Positions 15,931 to 25,439 of a DNA stretch of 64,000 nt are shown here, piece by piece. Under the pieces are notes generated by a model. The model was given only the letters and a program-made list of their open reading frames with translations, was not told where the DNA came from and searched no databases. This DNA comes from Saccharothrix carnea. Its GTDB lineage: Bacteria > Actinomycetota > Actinomycetes > Mycobacteriales > Pseudonocardiaceae. Both the position numbers and the translations under genes were made by a program. The DNA is taken from contig NZ_PYAX01000004.1 in the NCBI RefSeq assembly GCF_003014735.1, positions 62,001 through 126,000 of the forward strand, written 5' to 3'. Numbering within the stretch: position 1 is the stretch's first letter; each line of letters starts with the position of its first letter.

Positions 15931-17157
15931 TCACTCGGCCGTCGAGGTCCAGGTGACCGGCAGTTCGTGGACGCCGTAGATGTTCATGTCGGACTTGAGC
16001 CGCACCTCGGCCGCCGGGATGGCGAGGGCCAGGGTCGGGAAGCGGCGCAGCAGGGCCCCGAAACCGGCGCGCATCTCGATCCGGGCCAGCTGCTGGCCGA
16101 GGCACTGGTGGATGCCGTGGCCGAAGGCCAGGTGACCGCGGGCCTTGCGGTGCAGGTCCAGGGTGTCCGGGTGCTCGAAGCGCCTGGGGTCGTGGTTGGC
16201 GGCCAGCAGGGAGACGACGACGGTCGACCCCTTGGTGATCGTCTCGCCGCCCAGCTCGATGTCCTCCGTGGCGTAGCGGTAGAAGATGTCGGCGATGGAC
16301 AGGTAGCGCATCAGCTCCTCGACGGCGTCGGGCAGCAGGTCGGGGTCGGCACTCAGCTCGGCCCGCTGCTCGGGGTGCTCCAGGAGCGCGAACGTGCCCA
16401 GCGCCAGCATGTTCGCGGTGGTCTCGTGGCCCGCGAGCAGCAGCAGGAAGGCGATGCCGGTCAGCTCCTCGATGCTGAGCTCGTCGTGGCGGGCCAGGTC
16501 GGACAGCAGGTCCTCGCCCGGCTCGGCGCGCTTGCGGGTGACCAGCTCGCCCAGGAACGCGGCCATCGCGCCGAACGCGGCCATCTTGTCGTCCAGCGTC
16601 ACGTCCTTCTCGAGGAACTTGGCCGAGTTGACCTGGAAGGTGTCCCGGTCCTCGTAGGGCACGCCGAGCAGCTCGCAGATCACCAGCGAGGGCACCGGCA
16701 GCGCGAACTCCTGGACCAGGTCGACCGGCGGGGTCAGCCGCGCCAGCTCGTCCAGCTGCCGTTCGACGACCTCGGTGATGTGCTCTTCGAGCAGCTTCAT
16801 GCGCTTCACGGTGAAGGCGCCGGTGAGCATCCTGCGGAACCGGGTGTGGTCCGGCGGGTCCATGCTGATGAACAGGCCCGGCATCTGCGGCGACGGTTCG
16901 GTGGCGGGCGGCATGCCGGGGGTCTCGAACGGCACGTGCAGGACGCCGAGGTCCTGGCGCGAGCTGAACCGGGTGTCGGCCATGAGTCGGCGGACCTCGT
17001 CGTAGCCGGTGACGAGCCACCCCTCGTGACCGTCGGGGAAGACCAGGGGGCTGACCGGGCGGGCCTCGCGCAGCCGGCTGATCGCGCCGGGCGGGTCGAA
17101 CGGGCTGACGTCGCGCTCCACGGGCAGGCCGTGCGGTACGGGAACCGGCTGGGTCAT
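15931..17157 (-). CDS. Cytochrome P450 (CYP107-like)
   Basis: 408-residue soluble bacterial P450. The I-helix oxygen-binding motif LLLAGHETTAN, the K-helix ExxR as EELMR, and the heme loop FGHGIHQCLGQQLAR with the thiolate ligand Cys352 are all intact. The overall length and the motif FISMDPPDHTRFRRML fit the CYP105/107 groups, which hydroxylate macrolides, terpenes and other natural products using separate ferredoxins. No ferredoxin or reductase gene is adjacent. ATG at 17157 follows GGAGACTCC. It is divergent from the peptide-type ABC importer, with a 226-base shared upstream gap. The substrate cannot be predicted from sequence. Confidence 0.93.
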   Translation of the reverse strand: MTQPVPVPHGLPVERDVSPFDPPGAISRLREARPVSPLVFPDGHEGWLVTGYDEVRRLMADTRFSSRQDLGVLHVPFETPGMPPATEPSPQMPGLFISMDPPDHTRFRRMLTGAFTVKRMKLLEEHITEVVERQLDELARLTPPVDLVQEFALPVPSLVICELLGVPYEDRDTFQVNSAKFLEKDVTLDDKMAAFGAMAAFLGELVTRKRAEPGEDLLSDLARHDELSIEELTGIAFLLLLAGHETTANMLALGTFALLEHPEQRAELSADPDLLPDAVEELMRYLSIADIFYRYATEDIELGGETITKGSTVVVSLLAANHDPRRFEHPDTLDLHRKARGHLAFGHGIHQCLGQQLARIEMRAGFGALLRRFPTLALAIPAAEVRLKSDMNIYGVHELPVTWTSTAE

Positions 17158-17383
17158 CGGAGTCTCCTCGTGGCGGTTGGTACGACCAAGATCGCCGACC
17201 GGACTGACACGGGCCTGTCACGGCCCTGACACCGACCGAGCCGCGGACGTGGTCGGCCGCGTCCTCAGGCCCAGCCCGCGGGTCCTGGGTGACGTGCGCC
17301 ACGAAGATCGTCCTTGCTTGTTGCAAAAGACTTGCTGTTAGCTGCCACTGGCAATAGTGGACCTTCCCCGCAGAGGTGATCCG

Positions 17384-18964
17384 GTGCGTCGTCGTCGGCT
17401 GGTCAGCGTCGTGGTCGCGGTCGGGTTGGTGGCCGCGTGCACGTCACCCGGTGGTGACGTCACCGTCGACACCGGCACGTCGATCGTGATCGGCGCCGGG
17501 AGCGAGCCGGAGAACCTCAACCCGATCCTGGGTTACGCACCGGACGGGGCGGCGAAGGTCTTCGACGGGCTGGTGTCCCGGGACGCGTCCCTCGACCTCG
17601 TGCCGGCGCTGGCGGCGGAGGTGCCGACCGCGTCGGCGGACGGGCTCACGTGGACGGCGACGCTGCGCGACGGCGTCCGGTTCTCCGACGGCACGCCGCT
17701 GTCCGCGCAGGACGTCGTGTTCACCTACCGGTCCGTGCTGGACGACCGGACGAACACCACCATCGCGTCACGCTTCGACGCGGTGGCCGAGGTGACCGCG
17801 CCGGACGAGCGGACGGTGGAGTTCCGGCTGTCCTACCCGTACGCACCGTTCGCGCAGCAGCTGACGCTGGGCATCGTGCCGCGCAAGGCGTTCGACGGCG
17901 TGGACGTCAACAGCGCGCCCTTCAACACCGCCCCGGTCGGCACGGGCCCGTACACGGTGGCGGAGTGGCGCAAGGGCGACCGGCTGGTGCTCCGGGCCAA
18001 CGAGGACCACTGGAACGACGCCCCCGCGATCAAGACCGTGACCGTCGTCTTCGTGCCCGACGACAACGCCCGCGCCACGCGGATGGCGGCCGGCGAGTTC
18101 GACGGCACCGTCCTGCCGCCGAAGCTCGCGCACTCCTACACCGGCAAGGCGGGCTACCGGATCGTGCGCAACCCGTCCGCCGACTACCGCGGCCTGGGCC
18201 TGCCGTCCGAGCTGCCGCTCACCTCCGACCCGAGGGTCCGGCGGGCGATCAACCTCGGGCTGAACCGCCAGGCCGTGATCGACGCGGTGCTGGCGGGCGC
18301 GGGCACCCCGGCCGCGACACCGATCTCACCGCACCTGGACGACTGGTACGACCCGAAGGCGTCCTTCGCCCACGACACCGCCGAAGCCGAACGGCTGCTG
18401 GACGAGGCGGGCTGGCGCGAGGGACCGGACGGGACGCGGTCGCGGGACGGGCAGCCCGCGCGGTTGCCGGTGCTCTACCCGGCGCCGGACGTGCTGCGCA
18501 AGGAACTCGCCCTGGCCGCGGCCAGCGACATCGCGAAGCTGGGCATCGACGCGCCGGTAGAGGCGACCACGTTCGACGTCATGCTGCAACGGCGCGACGA
18601 GGCCGCGAACGTCTGGGGCGGCGGCGACCCGTACGACCCGGACACCGCGGCCTACACGCTGCTGCACTCCCGCTACGCCGGTCAGCCCGGCTACGTCAAC
18701 ATGACGAACTACCGCAACGCGCGGGTCGACGCCGCGCTGGACACCGCCCGCCGCAGCCTCGACCCGGCCGCGCGCCGGCAGGCCTACGCCGACTTCCAGC
18801 AGGCCTACGTCGCCGACCCGGGCTGGGCGTTCCTGGTGTTCCTCGACCACACCTACGTGCTGCGGGACAAGTGGGACGGCCAGGTGCCGCAGGTCGAGCC
18901 GCACGACCACGGCCTGGTGCACGCGGTGTGGTGGAACATCGAGCGCTGGACGCCCAAGTCGTGA
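17384..18964 (+). CDS. ABC importer substrate-binding lipoprotein, peptide/nickel family
   Basis: 526-residue SBP of family 5 (peptide, nickel and metallophore binders). The lipoprotein signal begins with an Arg run and ends in LVAAC (Cys19). Family marks are GSEPENLNPIL, the LTWTATLRDGVRFSDGTPLSAQDVVFTY block cut here as WTATLRDGVRFSDG, and VGTGPYTVAEW. GTG at 17384 is chosen over 17357 because AGAGGTGAT is properly spaced and the Arg-rich signal starts there. It is the first of five genes whose ends overlap by 4-8 bases, meaning one operon with translational coupling. The cargo may be a peptide, metal or siderophore-like molecule; sequence does not decide. Confidence 0.9.
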   Translation: MRRRRLVSVVVAVGLVAACTSPGGDVTVDTGTSIVIGAGSEPENLNPILGYAPDGAAKVFDGLVSRDASLDLVPALAAEVPTASADGLTWTATLRDGVRFSDGTPLSAQDVVFTYRSVLDDRTNTTIASRFDAVAEVTAPDERTVEFRLSYPYAPFAQQLTLGIVPRKAFDGVDVNSAPFNTAPVGTGPYTVAEWRKGDRLVLRANEDHWNDAPAIKTVTVVFVPDDNARATRMAAGEFDGTVLPPKLAHSYTGKAGYRIVRNPSADYRGLGLPSELPLTSDPRVRRAINLGLNRQAVIDAVLAGAGTPAATPISPHLDDWYDPKASFAHDTAEAERLLDEAGWREGPDGTRSRDGQPARLPVLYPAPDVLRKELALAAASDIAKLGIDAPVEATTFDVMLQRRDEAANVWGGGDPYDPDTAAYTLLHSRYAGQPGYVNMTNYRNARVDAALDTARRSLDPAARRQAYADFQQAYVADPGWAFLVFLDHTYVLRDKWDGQVPQVEPHDHGLVHAVWWNIERWTPKS

Positions 18965-19956
18965 CCGCGCCGACCCGCCGGCGCGGCCGGGCCCTCGGGC
19001 TGCTCGTGCTGCGCCGCCTGGCGTTCGCGGTCCCGGTGCTGCTGCTGGTCAGCTTCGCGCTGTTCGTGCTGGCCAAGGCCTCGCCCTTCGACCCCGTCGA
19101 ACGCTACTTCGGGGCGCGCATCATCGGCGCCTCACCCGAGCGGGTGGCGCAGATCCGGGCGAACTGGGGCGTCGACGAACCCGTGGTCGGGCAGTACCTG
19201 GCGTGGCTGCGGCACGCGGTCGCAGGCGACTTCGGCGACTCGCTGTCCCTGCGCCAACCCGTGGCCCAGGTGATCGGCGAGCGGCTCGGCTGGTCGGTCC
19301 TGCTCGCCGCCACCGGGTTCGCCCTCGCCCTGCTGCTCGGGTTGGTGCTGGGCACCGCGGCGGCGTGGCGGCAGGGCGGCCGGCTGGACCGGACGATCAC
19401 CACCGTCGCGTACGCGCTGGAGGCGGCACCGGTGTTCTGGCTCGGGCTGGCCGCGCTCTACGTGTTCGCGCTGGAACTGCGGTGGCTGCCCGGTGGCGGG
19501 CTCACCGACCCCGGCGCGGCGGTGGACGTCGGCCAGGTCGCCCGGCACCTGGCGCTGCCGGTGGCGGTGCTCGCGATCTCCCACGCGCCCTGGTACGTGC
19601 TGTTCGTCCGGCAGGGCCTGCTGGAGTCGTTCACCTCCGACCACGTGGTCGGCGCCCGGTCGCGCGGTCTGCCGGACCACCTCGTGGTGTCCGGGCACGC
19701 GCTGCGGACGTCGCTGCTGCCGTTCCTGTCGCTGCTCGGCGCACGCCTGCCGGAGCTGATCACGGGCGCGCTGCTGGTGGAGACGGTGTTCTCGTGGCCC
19801 GGTATCGCCAGGGCGACCGTCGACGCCGCGCTCAACGTCGACTTCGCGCTGCTGGGCGCGCTCACCGTGCTCGCCACCGCCGTGGTGCTGCTGGGCAACC
19901 TGCTCGCCGACGTGCTGTACGCGGCGGCCGATCCGAGGGTGGGTCTCGATGGTTGA
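18961..19956 (+). CDS. ABC importer permease 1 (DppB/NikB type)
   Basis: 331-residue inner-membrane permease with about six helices. The first helix LAFAVPVLLLVSFALFVLA is followed by the DppB-like periplasmic segment with RIIGASPERVAQIRANWGVD, and the cytoplasmic EAA-type loop is at HVVGARSRGLPDHLVVSGHALR. The C-terminal FSWPGIARATVDAA is typical of the first permease in peptide/nickel systems. The GTG start at 18961 overlaps the TGA of the binding-protein gene (GTGA), so translation is coupled. It pairs with the next gene to form the transmembrane channel of the importer. Confidence 0.9.
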   Translation: MTAPTRRRGRALGLLVLRRLAFAVPVLLLVSFALFVLAKASPFDPVERYFGARIIGASPERVAQIRANWGVDEPVVGQYLAWLRHAVAGDFGDSLSLRQPVAQVIGERLGWSVLLAATGFALALLLGLVLGTAAAWRQGGRLDRTITTVAYALEAAPVFWLGLAALYVFALELRWLPGGGLTDPGAAVDVGQVARHLALPVAVLAISHAPWYVLFVRQGLLESFTSDHVVGARSRGLPDHLVVSGHALRTSLLPFLSLLGARLPELITGALLVETVFSWPGIARATVDAALNVDFALLGALTVLATAVVLLGNLLADVLYAAADPRVGLDG

Positions 19957-20836
19957 CGCTCCGGTGTGGCGGCCCGTGCCGAGGTCGCGGCTCGCCGCCG
20001 CGAGCCCGCGCCGGTCACCGCGGTGGCGGCTGGTCCCGGCCGCGGTCGTCCTGGGCGTGTTCGTCACCGCCGCCTTGGTCGTACCGCTGCTGGTGGACCT
20101 CAACCAGCAGCACGTCGACCTGCCCTCGGCCAACCGGCCGCCATCGGTGACGCACCCGTTCGGCACCGACGAACTCGGCCGCGACGTGCTGCTGCGCTGC
20201 GTCTACGCGTTGCGCGTCTCGCTGGCGGTCGGCTTGGTCGCCGCCCTGATCTCCGCCGTGGTGGGCACGGCGGTCGGCGCGCTCGCGGGCACCGTCGGCG
20301 GCTGGCTGGACCGCCTGTCGATGCGCCTGGTGGACGCGGTGGCGTCGGTGCCGCACCTGTTGCTGGGCATCGTGATCGTGGCGATCATGCGGCCCAGCCT
20401 GACCGCCGTGGTGGTCTCCATCGGCCTGACCCACTGGCTGACCTCGGCGCGGATCGTGCGGTCGGAGATCCTCGCGCTGCGCGAACGCCCGTTCGTCGAC
20501 GCCGCGATCGTCGGCGGTTCGTCCCGCGCCCGGATCCTGGTGCGGCACCTGCTGCCCAACATCGCGCCCCAGGTGCTGCTCGCCACCACGCTGATGGTGC
20601 CGCACGCGGTGTGGCACGAGACCGCGCTGTCGTTCCTGGGCCTGGGCCTGCCGCCGCACGCCGCCAGCATCGGCAACATGATCAACGACGCCCAGCGGTC
20701 GCTGCTGACCGGCGGCTGGTGGATGTCCCTGGCACCCGGTGCCGTGCTGATCGCCGCCACGCTCGCCGTCTCCGGGCTCAGCGGCGTGTGGCGGGACCGG
20801 CTCAACCCCCGGCGGAGGTCGGAGCTGTCGTGGTGA
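19949..20836 (+). CDS. ABC importer permease 2 (DppC/NikC type)
   Basis: 295-residue permease with six predicted helices, beginning with AAVVLGVFVTAALVVPLLV. The DppC-type hallmark HPFGTDELGRDVLLRCVYALR occurs at about residues 69-89, given here as HPFGTDELGRDV. The EAA loop VDAAIVGGSSRARILVRHLLPN contacts the ATPases. The C-terminal ETALSFLGLGLPPHAASIGNM segment is also typical. The ATG at 19949 overlaps the end of permease 1 by 8 bases. Together they carry the solute delivered by the lipoprotein at 17384-18964. Confidence 0.9.
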   Translation: MVDAPVWRPVPRSRLAAASPRRSPRWRLVPAAVVLGVFVTAALVVPLLVDLNQQHVDLPSANRPPSVTHPFGTDELGRDVLLRCVYALRVSLAVGLVAALISAVVGTAVGALAGTVGGWLDRLSMRLVDAVASVPHLLLGIVIVAIMRPSLTAVVVSIGLTHWLTSARIVRSEILALRERPFVDAAIVGGSSRARILVRHLLPNIAPQVLLATTLMVPHAVWHETALSFLGLGLPPHAASIGNMINDAQRSLLTGGWWMSLAPGAVLIAATLAVSGLSGVWRDRLNPRRRSELSW

Positions 20837-21768
20837 CCGAACTCGTGCTCGACCACGTCTCGGTGCGGTTCACCGTGCCGGGCGCCACCGTGTCGGCGGT
20901 CAACGACGTGTCCTTGCGGGTCCGGCCCGGCGAGTGCGTGGCGCTCGTCGGCGAGAGCGGCTGCGGCAAGAGCGTCCTGGCCCACGCGCTGCTCGGGTTC
21001 CTGCCCGGCAACGCCCAGACCTCCGGTACCGCGACCCTGACCGGCGACGGACCGCCCCTGGACCTGCTGAGCACGTCCGACCGGGTGCTCGCCACGACCG
21101 TCCGCGGTCGTCGCATCGGCCTGATCCCGCAGAGCCCGGCCGCGCACCTGACCCCCGTGCGCACCGCCCGCGCGCAGCTGGAGGAGGCCGTGCGCGTGCA
21201 CCACCCCGCCGACAACGCACCCCGTGAGCACGCCTACCGCGTCGCCGCCCGTGCCGGGCTGTCCCCCGCCGACCTCGACCGCTACCCGCACGAGCTGTCC
21301 GGCGGCATGGCGCAGCGCGTCGCCAACGCGCTGGCCCTGGTCGGCGACCCGTGGCTGCTCATCGCCGACGAACCCACCACCGGCCTGGACCCGCACCTGG
21401 TCGACGGGCTGATCGAGGAGTTCCGCCGCATGGTCGACGACGACCGCGCCGTCCTGCTCATCACCCACGACCTGGCCGCCGCCCAGCGCGTCGCGGACCG
21501 GATCGCCGTCATGTACGCCGGTCGGGTCGTCGAGGTCGGCCCGGCGGGCCGGGTGCTCGACACCCCGCGCCACCACTACAGCCGAGGTCTGGTCGACGCC
21601 TTGCCCGACCGCGCGTTCACCCCGGTCCCCGGCCAACCGCCCCTGCTCACCGACCTGCCGCCCGGCTGCTCGTTCGCGCCGCGGTGCGGCCACGCGGCTG
21701 CCGTGTGCGCGGTGACCCCGGCCCTCACCGACGACACCCACGCCGTCGCGTGCCACGTGCCGTGCTGA
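20833..21768 (+). CDS. ABC importer ATPase 1 (DppD type)
   Basis: 311-residue nucleotide-binding protein. Walker A is GESGCGKSV, signature LSGGMAQR, Walker B LLIADEPT followed by the H-loop ITHDLAAAQ. The C-terminal oligopeptide/nickel domain is present, with the Cys-rich GCSFAPRCGHAAAVC pattern that in relatives binds an iron-sulfur cluster or metal. The second of two GTG codons (20833) overlaps the TGA of permease 2, the same coupling as elsewhere in the operon. It forms a heterodimer with the next, shorter ATPase. Confidence 0.9.
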   Translation: MTELVLDHVSVRFTVPGATVSAVNDVSLRVRPGECVALVGESGCGKSVLAHALLGFLPGNAQTSGTATLTGDGPPLDLLSTSDRVLATTVRGRRIGLIPQSPAAHLTPVRTARAQLEEAVRVHHPADNAPREHAYRVAARAGLSPADLDRYPHELSGGMAQRVANALALVGDPWLLIADEPTTGLDPHLVDGLIEEFRRMVDDDRAVLLITHDLAAAQRVADRIAVMYAGRVVEVGPAGRVLDTPRHHYSRGLVDALPDRAFTPVPGQPPLLTDLPPGCSFAPRCGHAAAVCAVTPALTDDTHAVACHVPC

Positions 21769-22427
21769 CCGGACTGCGCGCCGACGCGATCACCGCCGGC
21801 TACCACCCCCGCCACCCCGTGGTCACCGACTACAGCCTCACCGTCCACCCGGGACAGACCGCGGGTCTCGCCGGTCCCAGTGGCAGCGGCAAGTCCACAG
21901 TGGCCCGTGTGCTCGCCCTGCTGCACAAGCCTTTCGCGGGCACCGTCCACCTCGACGACGTGCCGGTGACCCGTTACCGCGGGCGTGCGCCACGCGAGCA
22001 GCGCACCCGCATCGGCATCCTCTTCCAGCAGCCACGCCTGTCGGTCGACCCGCGGATGACGCTGCGCACCGCGATCGCCGAACCCCTGCGCGCCAACGGC
22101 CGACCGGTCGACCGCGTGGACGAGCTGGCCGACCTGGTGATGCTCACCCCGGAACTGCTCGGCCGCAGGCCGCACGAGGTCAGCGACGGCCAGCTCCAAC
22201 GCGCCTGCCTGGCCCGCGCCCTCGCGCTGCGCCCCGCCTACCTGATCTGCGACGAGATGACCACCATGCTCGACGCCTCCACCACCGCCGCCCTCGTCGC
22301 CGTCATCCGCGACTACCAGCGGCGGACCGGCGCGGGCGTGCTGGCCATCTCGCACGACACCGCGCTGCTCGACCGCTGGGCCGACCGGGTCGTGCGCCTC
22401 GACCACCGCGCGACCCGGCCCGGCTGA
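21762..22427 (+). CDS. ABC importer ATPase 2 (DppF type, short, variant signature)
   Basis: 221-residue partner ATPase. Walker A is GPSGSGKST and Walker B YLICDEMT, where DEM replaces the usual DEP, and the signature is VSDGQLQR instead of LSGGQ. The protein stops soon after the H-loop AISHDTALL and lacks the C-terminal oligo/nickel domain present in its partner. These changes suggest that one of the two composite ATP sites is degenerate, a known situation in heterodimeric ABC systems. GTG at 21762 overlaps the stop of ATPase 1 by 7 bases. The stop is inside a hairpin shared with the convergent APC permease gene. Confidence 0.85.
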   Translation: MLTGLRADAITAGYHPRHPVVTDYSLTVHPGQTAGLAGPSGSGKSTVARVLALLHKPFAGTVHLDDVPVTRYRGRAPREQRTRIGILFQQPRLSVDPRMTLRTAIAEPLRANGRPVDRVDELADLVMLTPELLGRRPHEVSDGQLQRACLARALALRPAYLICDEMTTMLDASTTAALVAVIRDYQRRTGAGVLAISHDTALLDRWADRVVRLDHRATRPG

Positions 22428-22447
22428 CCAGCGCCGCGGTTCAGCCG
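22421..22447. terminator. Hairpin spanning both convergent stop codons
   Basis: CGGCTGA (22421-22427) pairs with TCAGCCG (22441-22447), and the stem can extend by CC/GG past one bulged T. The plus-strand stop of ATPase 2 is in the left arm and the minus-strand stop of the APC permease is in the right arm, a compact bidirectional terminator. Confidence 0.6.
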
Positions 22448-24420
22448 ACGTGGATGGCCGGGCGGCTCTCGCGGTCCGGCTCGTTGCTGCGGATGATCTC
22501 GCGGACGACCGGCGCGGTGTCGCCGCGGCCCAGCAGCAGGTAGCGGAACAGGTGGCCGAGCGGGTTGCCCTCGCTCCACTCGAAGTGGCAGTGCGGGCGC
22601 ACCCCGGTGGCGTCGCGCAGCGCGAGCAGGATGGCCGCGATCGCGTTGGGCACCGCCGGGCTGTCGGCCCGCAGCACGCGGTGACCGCCCACGTCGACCC
22701 CGCGCACGCGCAGCACGTCGCTGAACCCGGAGGGGTCGACCACGTCGATCTCCAGGAACAGCACGTCGGCCGCGCCCGGCACCGGGTTCAGGCCGCGCTG
22801 CTCGACCTCCTTGGCCCGGTACTCGTCGGCGGTGCCGGCCTGGCGGCGGTTGGCGATCAGCGTCAGCGCGCCGTCGTGCGCGATGGACTCGGCGACGAAC
22901 CGGCGCGCGTCGTCGTCGAACTCGATGTGCTCGACCCGCAGCTCCGTGGTCCGGGTGACCCGCGAGACCAGCGAGACGGCGATGATGCCGAGGATGAAGA
23001 AGAACGAGATGGTGATGCCGTCCGGCTTCTCGATCACGTTCTCCACCAGCGCGTAGAGCAGGATCGCGGTGAGCACCGTGAAACCGGTCGCCTGGCGGCG
23101 CTGCCGGCGGCGCACGGCGGACAGCGCCACCGCGACCGAGGCGGAGACCATCATGGCCAGGATGCCGGTGGCGTAGGCGCCCGCCTGGGCGTTGACGTCG
23201 GCGTTGAAGATGATCGTGACCAGCACGCAGACGGCGGTGTAGAGCAGCACGACCGGGCGCACGGCCCTGGTCCAGTCCGGCGCCATGCCGTAGGCGGGCA
23301 GGTAGCGCGGCACGATGTTGACCAGGCCCGCCATGGCCGAGGCGCCCGCGAACCACAGGATCAGGATGCTGCTGATGTCGTAGGCCGTGCCGACCCACTC
23401 CCCCAGCAGCCGGTGCGCCAGGTAGGCCAGCGCACGCCCGTTGGCCTCACCGCCCGGCTGGAACGCCTCGGCGGGCACCAGGACGGTGGTGACGAAGCTG
23501 GTGGCGACCAGGTAACCCGACATGATCACGGCCGCCGCGGTGAGCAGCTTGCGGGTGTTGCGGACGCGGTTCTCCAACCGCCGCTGCGCGGTCTCGCCGT
23601 CCGCGGCCACCAGGGGCATCATGCTGACCCCGGTCTCGAACCCGGACAGCCCGAGCACGAGCAGCGGGAACGCGAGGACCGCCGGGCCGATCGCGCCGAA
23701 GATGCCGCCGCCACCCGAGGTCAGCGCGTCCAGCCACCGGTCGAGCGCGGCGGGCTCGGCCAGCACCTCCACCACGCCGGCGCCCACGACCACGGCGTTG
23801 AGCAACAGGAACACCGCCACCAGCGGAACCGCCACACCGACCGCCTCGCTGAACCCGAGCAGGAACACCCCGCCCAGGACCAGCAGCAGCACGACCGTGA
23901 CCAGCAGCTCGTGGCCGTGCAGGAAGTCCGGGCTGATCGGGTTCTCGATCAGGTGCACGGTCGCGTCCGCCGACGACAGGGTGATCGTGATGATCCACGA
24001 GGTGGCCACGAACCCGAGCAGGACCAGCACGAACAGCTTGCCCCGCCAGAACGGCAGCAGCTTCTCCAGCATCGCCACCGAGCCCTGCCCGTGCGGGCTC
24101 TCCCGCGCCACCCGCCGGTACATCGGCAGCATGCCGAGCAACGTCAACGCCACGATCAGCAACGTCGCCAGCGGCGAGATCGCACCGGCGGCCAGCGCGG
24201 CGATCCCGGGCAGGTAGGACAACGTGGAGAAGTAGTCCACGCCGGTCAGGCACATCACCTTCCACCACGCGTGCGGCTCGGCGTGGCTCTCGGCGCTGGC
24301 CGGCCCCTCCGGCGCGACCTGGTGGCGCAGCAACCACCGCCCCAGCCCGGTCGACGGCGCGGCCGGCCGCACCGGGCTCTCCATCCGCGCCGGGACAGCC
24401 GGTGGTGGCGTGCCGGTCAT
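22441..24420 (-). CDS. APC-superfamily amino acid/polyamine-type permease
   Basis: 659-residue transporter. The first about 50 residues are cytoplasmic and Pro-rich, followed by the first helix region [20 protein letters not shown], which corresponds to the substrate-gripping unwound helix of APC proteins. About twelve hydrophobic segments run to about residue 490, and then a 165-residue soluble tail with two alpha/beta-like parts (for example [10 protein letters not shown] and [16 protein letters not shown]). Proteins of this shape with a cytoplasmic tail are widespread in actinobacteria and are annotated as amino acid or K+-related APC permeases; substrate is not known. No adjacent partner gene suggests a pathway. 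The divergent gap to the right contains a strong hairpin ending the Frc operon. Confidence 0.82.
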   Translation of the reverse strand: MTGTPPPAVPARMESPVRPAAPSTGLGRWLLRHQVAPEGPASAESHAEPHAWWKVMCLTGVDYFSTLSYLPGIAALAAGAISPLATLLIVALTLLGMLPMYRRVARESPHGQGSVAMLEKLLPFWRGKLFVLVLLGFVATSWIITITLSSADATVHLIENPISPDFLHGHELLVTVVLLLVLGGVFLLGFSEAVGVAVPLVAVFLLLNAVVVGAGVVEVLAEPAALDRWLDALTSGGGGIFGAIGPAVLAFPLLVLGLSGFETGVSMMPLVAADGETAQRRLENRVRNTRKLLTAAAVIMSGYLVATSFVTTVLVPAEAFQPGGEANGRALAYLAHRLLGEWVGTAYDISSILILWFAGASAMAGLVNIVPRYLPAYGMAPDWTRAVRPVVLLYTAVCVLVTIIFNADVNAQAGAYATGILAMMVSASVAVALSAVRRRQRRQATGFTVLTAILLYALVENVIEKPDGITISFFFILGIIAVSLVSRVTRTTELRVEHIEFDDDARRFVAESIAHDGALTLIANRRQAGTADEYRAKEVEQRGLNPVPGAADVLFLEIDVVDPSGFSDVLRVRGVDVGGHRVLRADSPAVPNAIAAILLALRDATGVRPHCHFEWSEGNPLGHLFRYLLLGRGDTAPVVREIIRSNEPDRESRPAIHVG

Positions 24421-24629
24421 GCGTTCTCTCCCGTTCGATCGTGCCTGCCCTCAGCATGCGGGGTCGGTCCGTGTCGCGCGCCGCGACACCGATCGGGCGG
24501 TGGGTGGCGGGGTGACGTCCGCGGCAGGTCGATTCCGCGACACACTCGCACAGGCCGAGGCCTGATCGACTCCCTCCGGCGCCACTTTTACGCACCCTTA
24601 GCGCCTGGACGGGTGAACCGCGCCCACGG

Positions 24630-24659
24630 CGACGCCGCCGCGCGGACGCGGCGGCGTCG
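24630..24659 (-). terminator. Terminator of the fructose importer operon
   Basis: CGACGCCGCCGCG (24630-24642) and CGCGGCGGCGTCG (24647-24659) form a perfect 13-bp stem with a 4-base loop. It begins 7 bases after the stop of the ATPase gene at 24666 on the minus strand. Confidence 0.75.
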
Positions 24660-24665
24660 AGGACG

Positions 24666-25439
24666 TCACGCGAATTGTCCGGGCGGCTCCATGGCCCCGG
24701 TCATGATGGCGACGGCGTCGGACATGGAGACGGTCTTCGGGTCGACGACGGCCTTGCGGCGGCCGAGGCGTTGGATGTGGATGCGGTCGGCGACCTCGAA
24801 CACGTGGGGCATGTTGTGACTGATCAGGATCACCGGCAGGCCCCGTTCCCGCACCTGGAGCACCAGGTCGAGCACGGCGCGCGATTCCCGCACGCCCAGG
24901 GCCGCGGTGGGTTCGTCCATGATCACGACGCGGCTGCCGAACGCGGCGGCGCGGGCCACCGCGACGGCCTGGCGCTGTCCGCCGGAGAGGGTCTCCACGG
25001 CCTGGCCGGGGTTCTGGATGGTCATGATGCCCAGGGCGTCGAGTTGGCGTCGTGCTTCGTCGCGCATGCCGTTGCGGTCGAGCATCCGGAACACCGAGCC
25101 CAGCACGCCCCTGCGCCGGCGTTCGCGGCCCAGGAACAGGTTGGCCGCGATGTCCAGCGACGGTGACACCGCCAGCGACTGGTGCACGGTCTCGATACCC
25201 GCGTCGCGGGCGTCGATCGGCGAGGAGAACGACACCGGACGGCCGTCGACCAGGATCTCCCCCTCGTCCGGCACCACGGCCCCGGACAACGCCTTGATCA
25301 GGCTGGACTTGCCCGCGCCGTTGTCACCGATCACGGCCAGGATCTCACCGGGCAGCAGCTCCAGGTCCGCGCCCGCGAGCGCGGTGACCCTCCCGTAGCG
25401 CTTGACCAGGCCGCGGGCCTGCAACACCGGGGTGGTCAT
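24666..25439 (-). CDS. frcA: Frc-type sugar ABC importer ATPase (single NBD)
   Basis: 257-residue ATPase with one nucleotide-binding domain: Walker A GDNGAGKSS, signature LSGGQRQAVAVARA, Walker B VVIMDEPT and the H-loop ISHNMPHV. Ribose and xylose systems use a duplicated ATPase of about 500 residues, whereas the fructose system FrcBCA of Sinorhizobium uses a single domain, so length supports the Frc assignment. The GDNGAGKSS and ETVHQSLAV motifs are typical of CUT2. ATG at 25439 overlaps the permease stop as ATGA and has GGAAGG upstream; a longer start at 25460 is less likely. Fructose specificity is inferred from length, gene order and the surrounding fructan genes. Confidence 0.85.
   Translation of the reverse strand: MTTPVLQARGLVKRYGRVTALAGADLELLPGEILAVIGDNGAGKSSLIKALSGAVVPDEGEILVDGRPVSFSSPIDARDAGIETVHQSLAVSPSLDIAANLFLGRERRRRGVLGSVFRMLDRNGMRDEARRQLDALGIMTIQNPGQAVETLSGGQRQAVAVARAAAFGSRVVIMDEPTAALGVRESRAVLDLVLQVRERGLPVILISHNMPHVFEVADRIHIQRLGRRKAVVDPKTVSMSDAVAIMTGAMEPPGQFA

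Noticed and set aside
17310..17356. TTGC-rich direct repeats before the peptide-type importer as a metal-regulator box
   Set aside because: The repeats (CTTGCTTGTTGC, CTTGCTGTTAGC) do not match Zur, Nur or IdeR consensus that I know, so no regulator is assigned; the region is probably just the promoter.
17650..18960. Possible fusion of a long frame into the first permease
   Set aside because: The upstream part of that frame is an out-of-frame shadow of the binding-protein gene; the permease begins at GTG 18961 overlapping the TGA.
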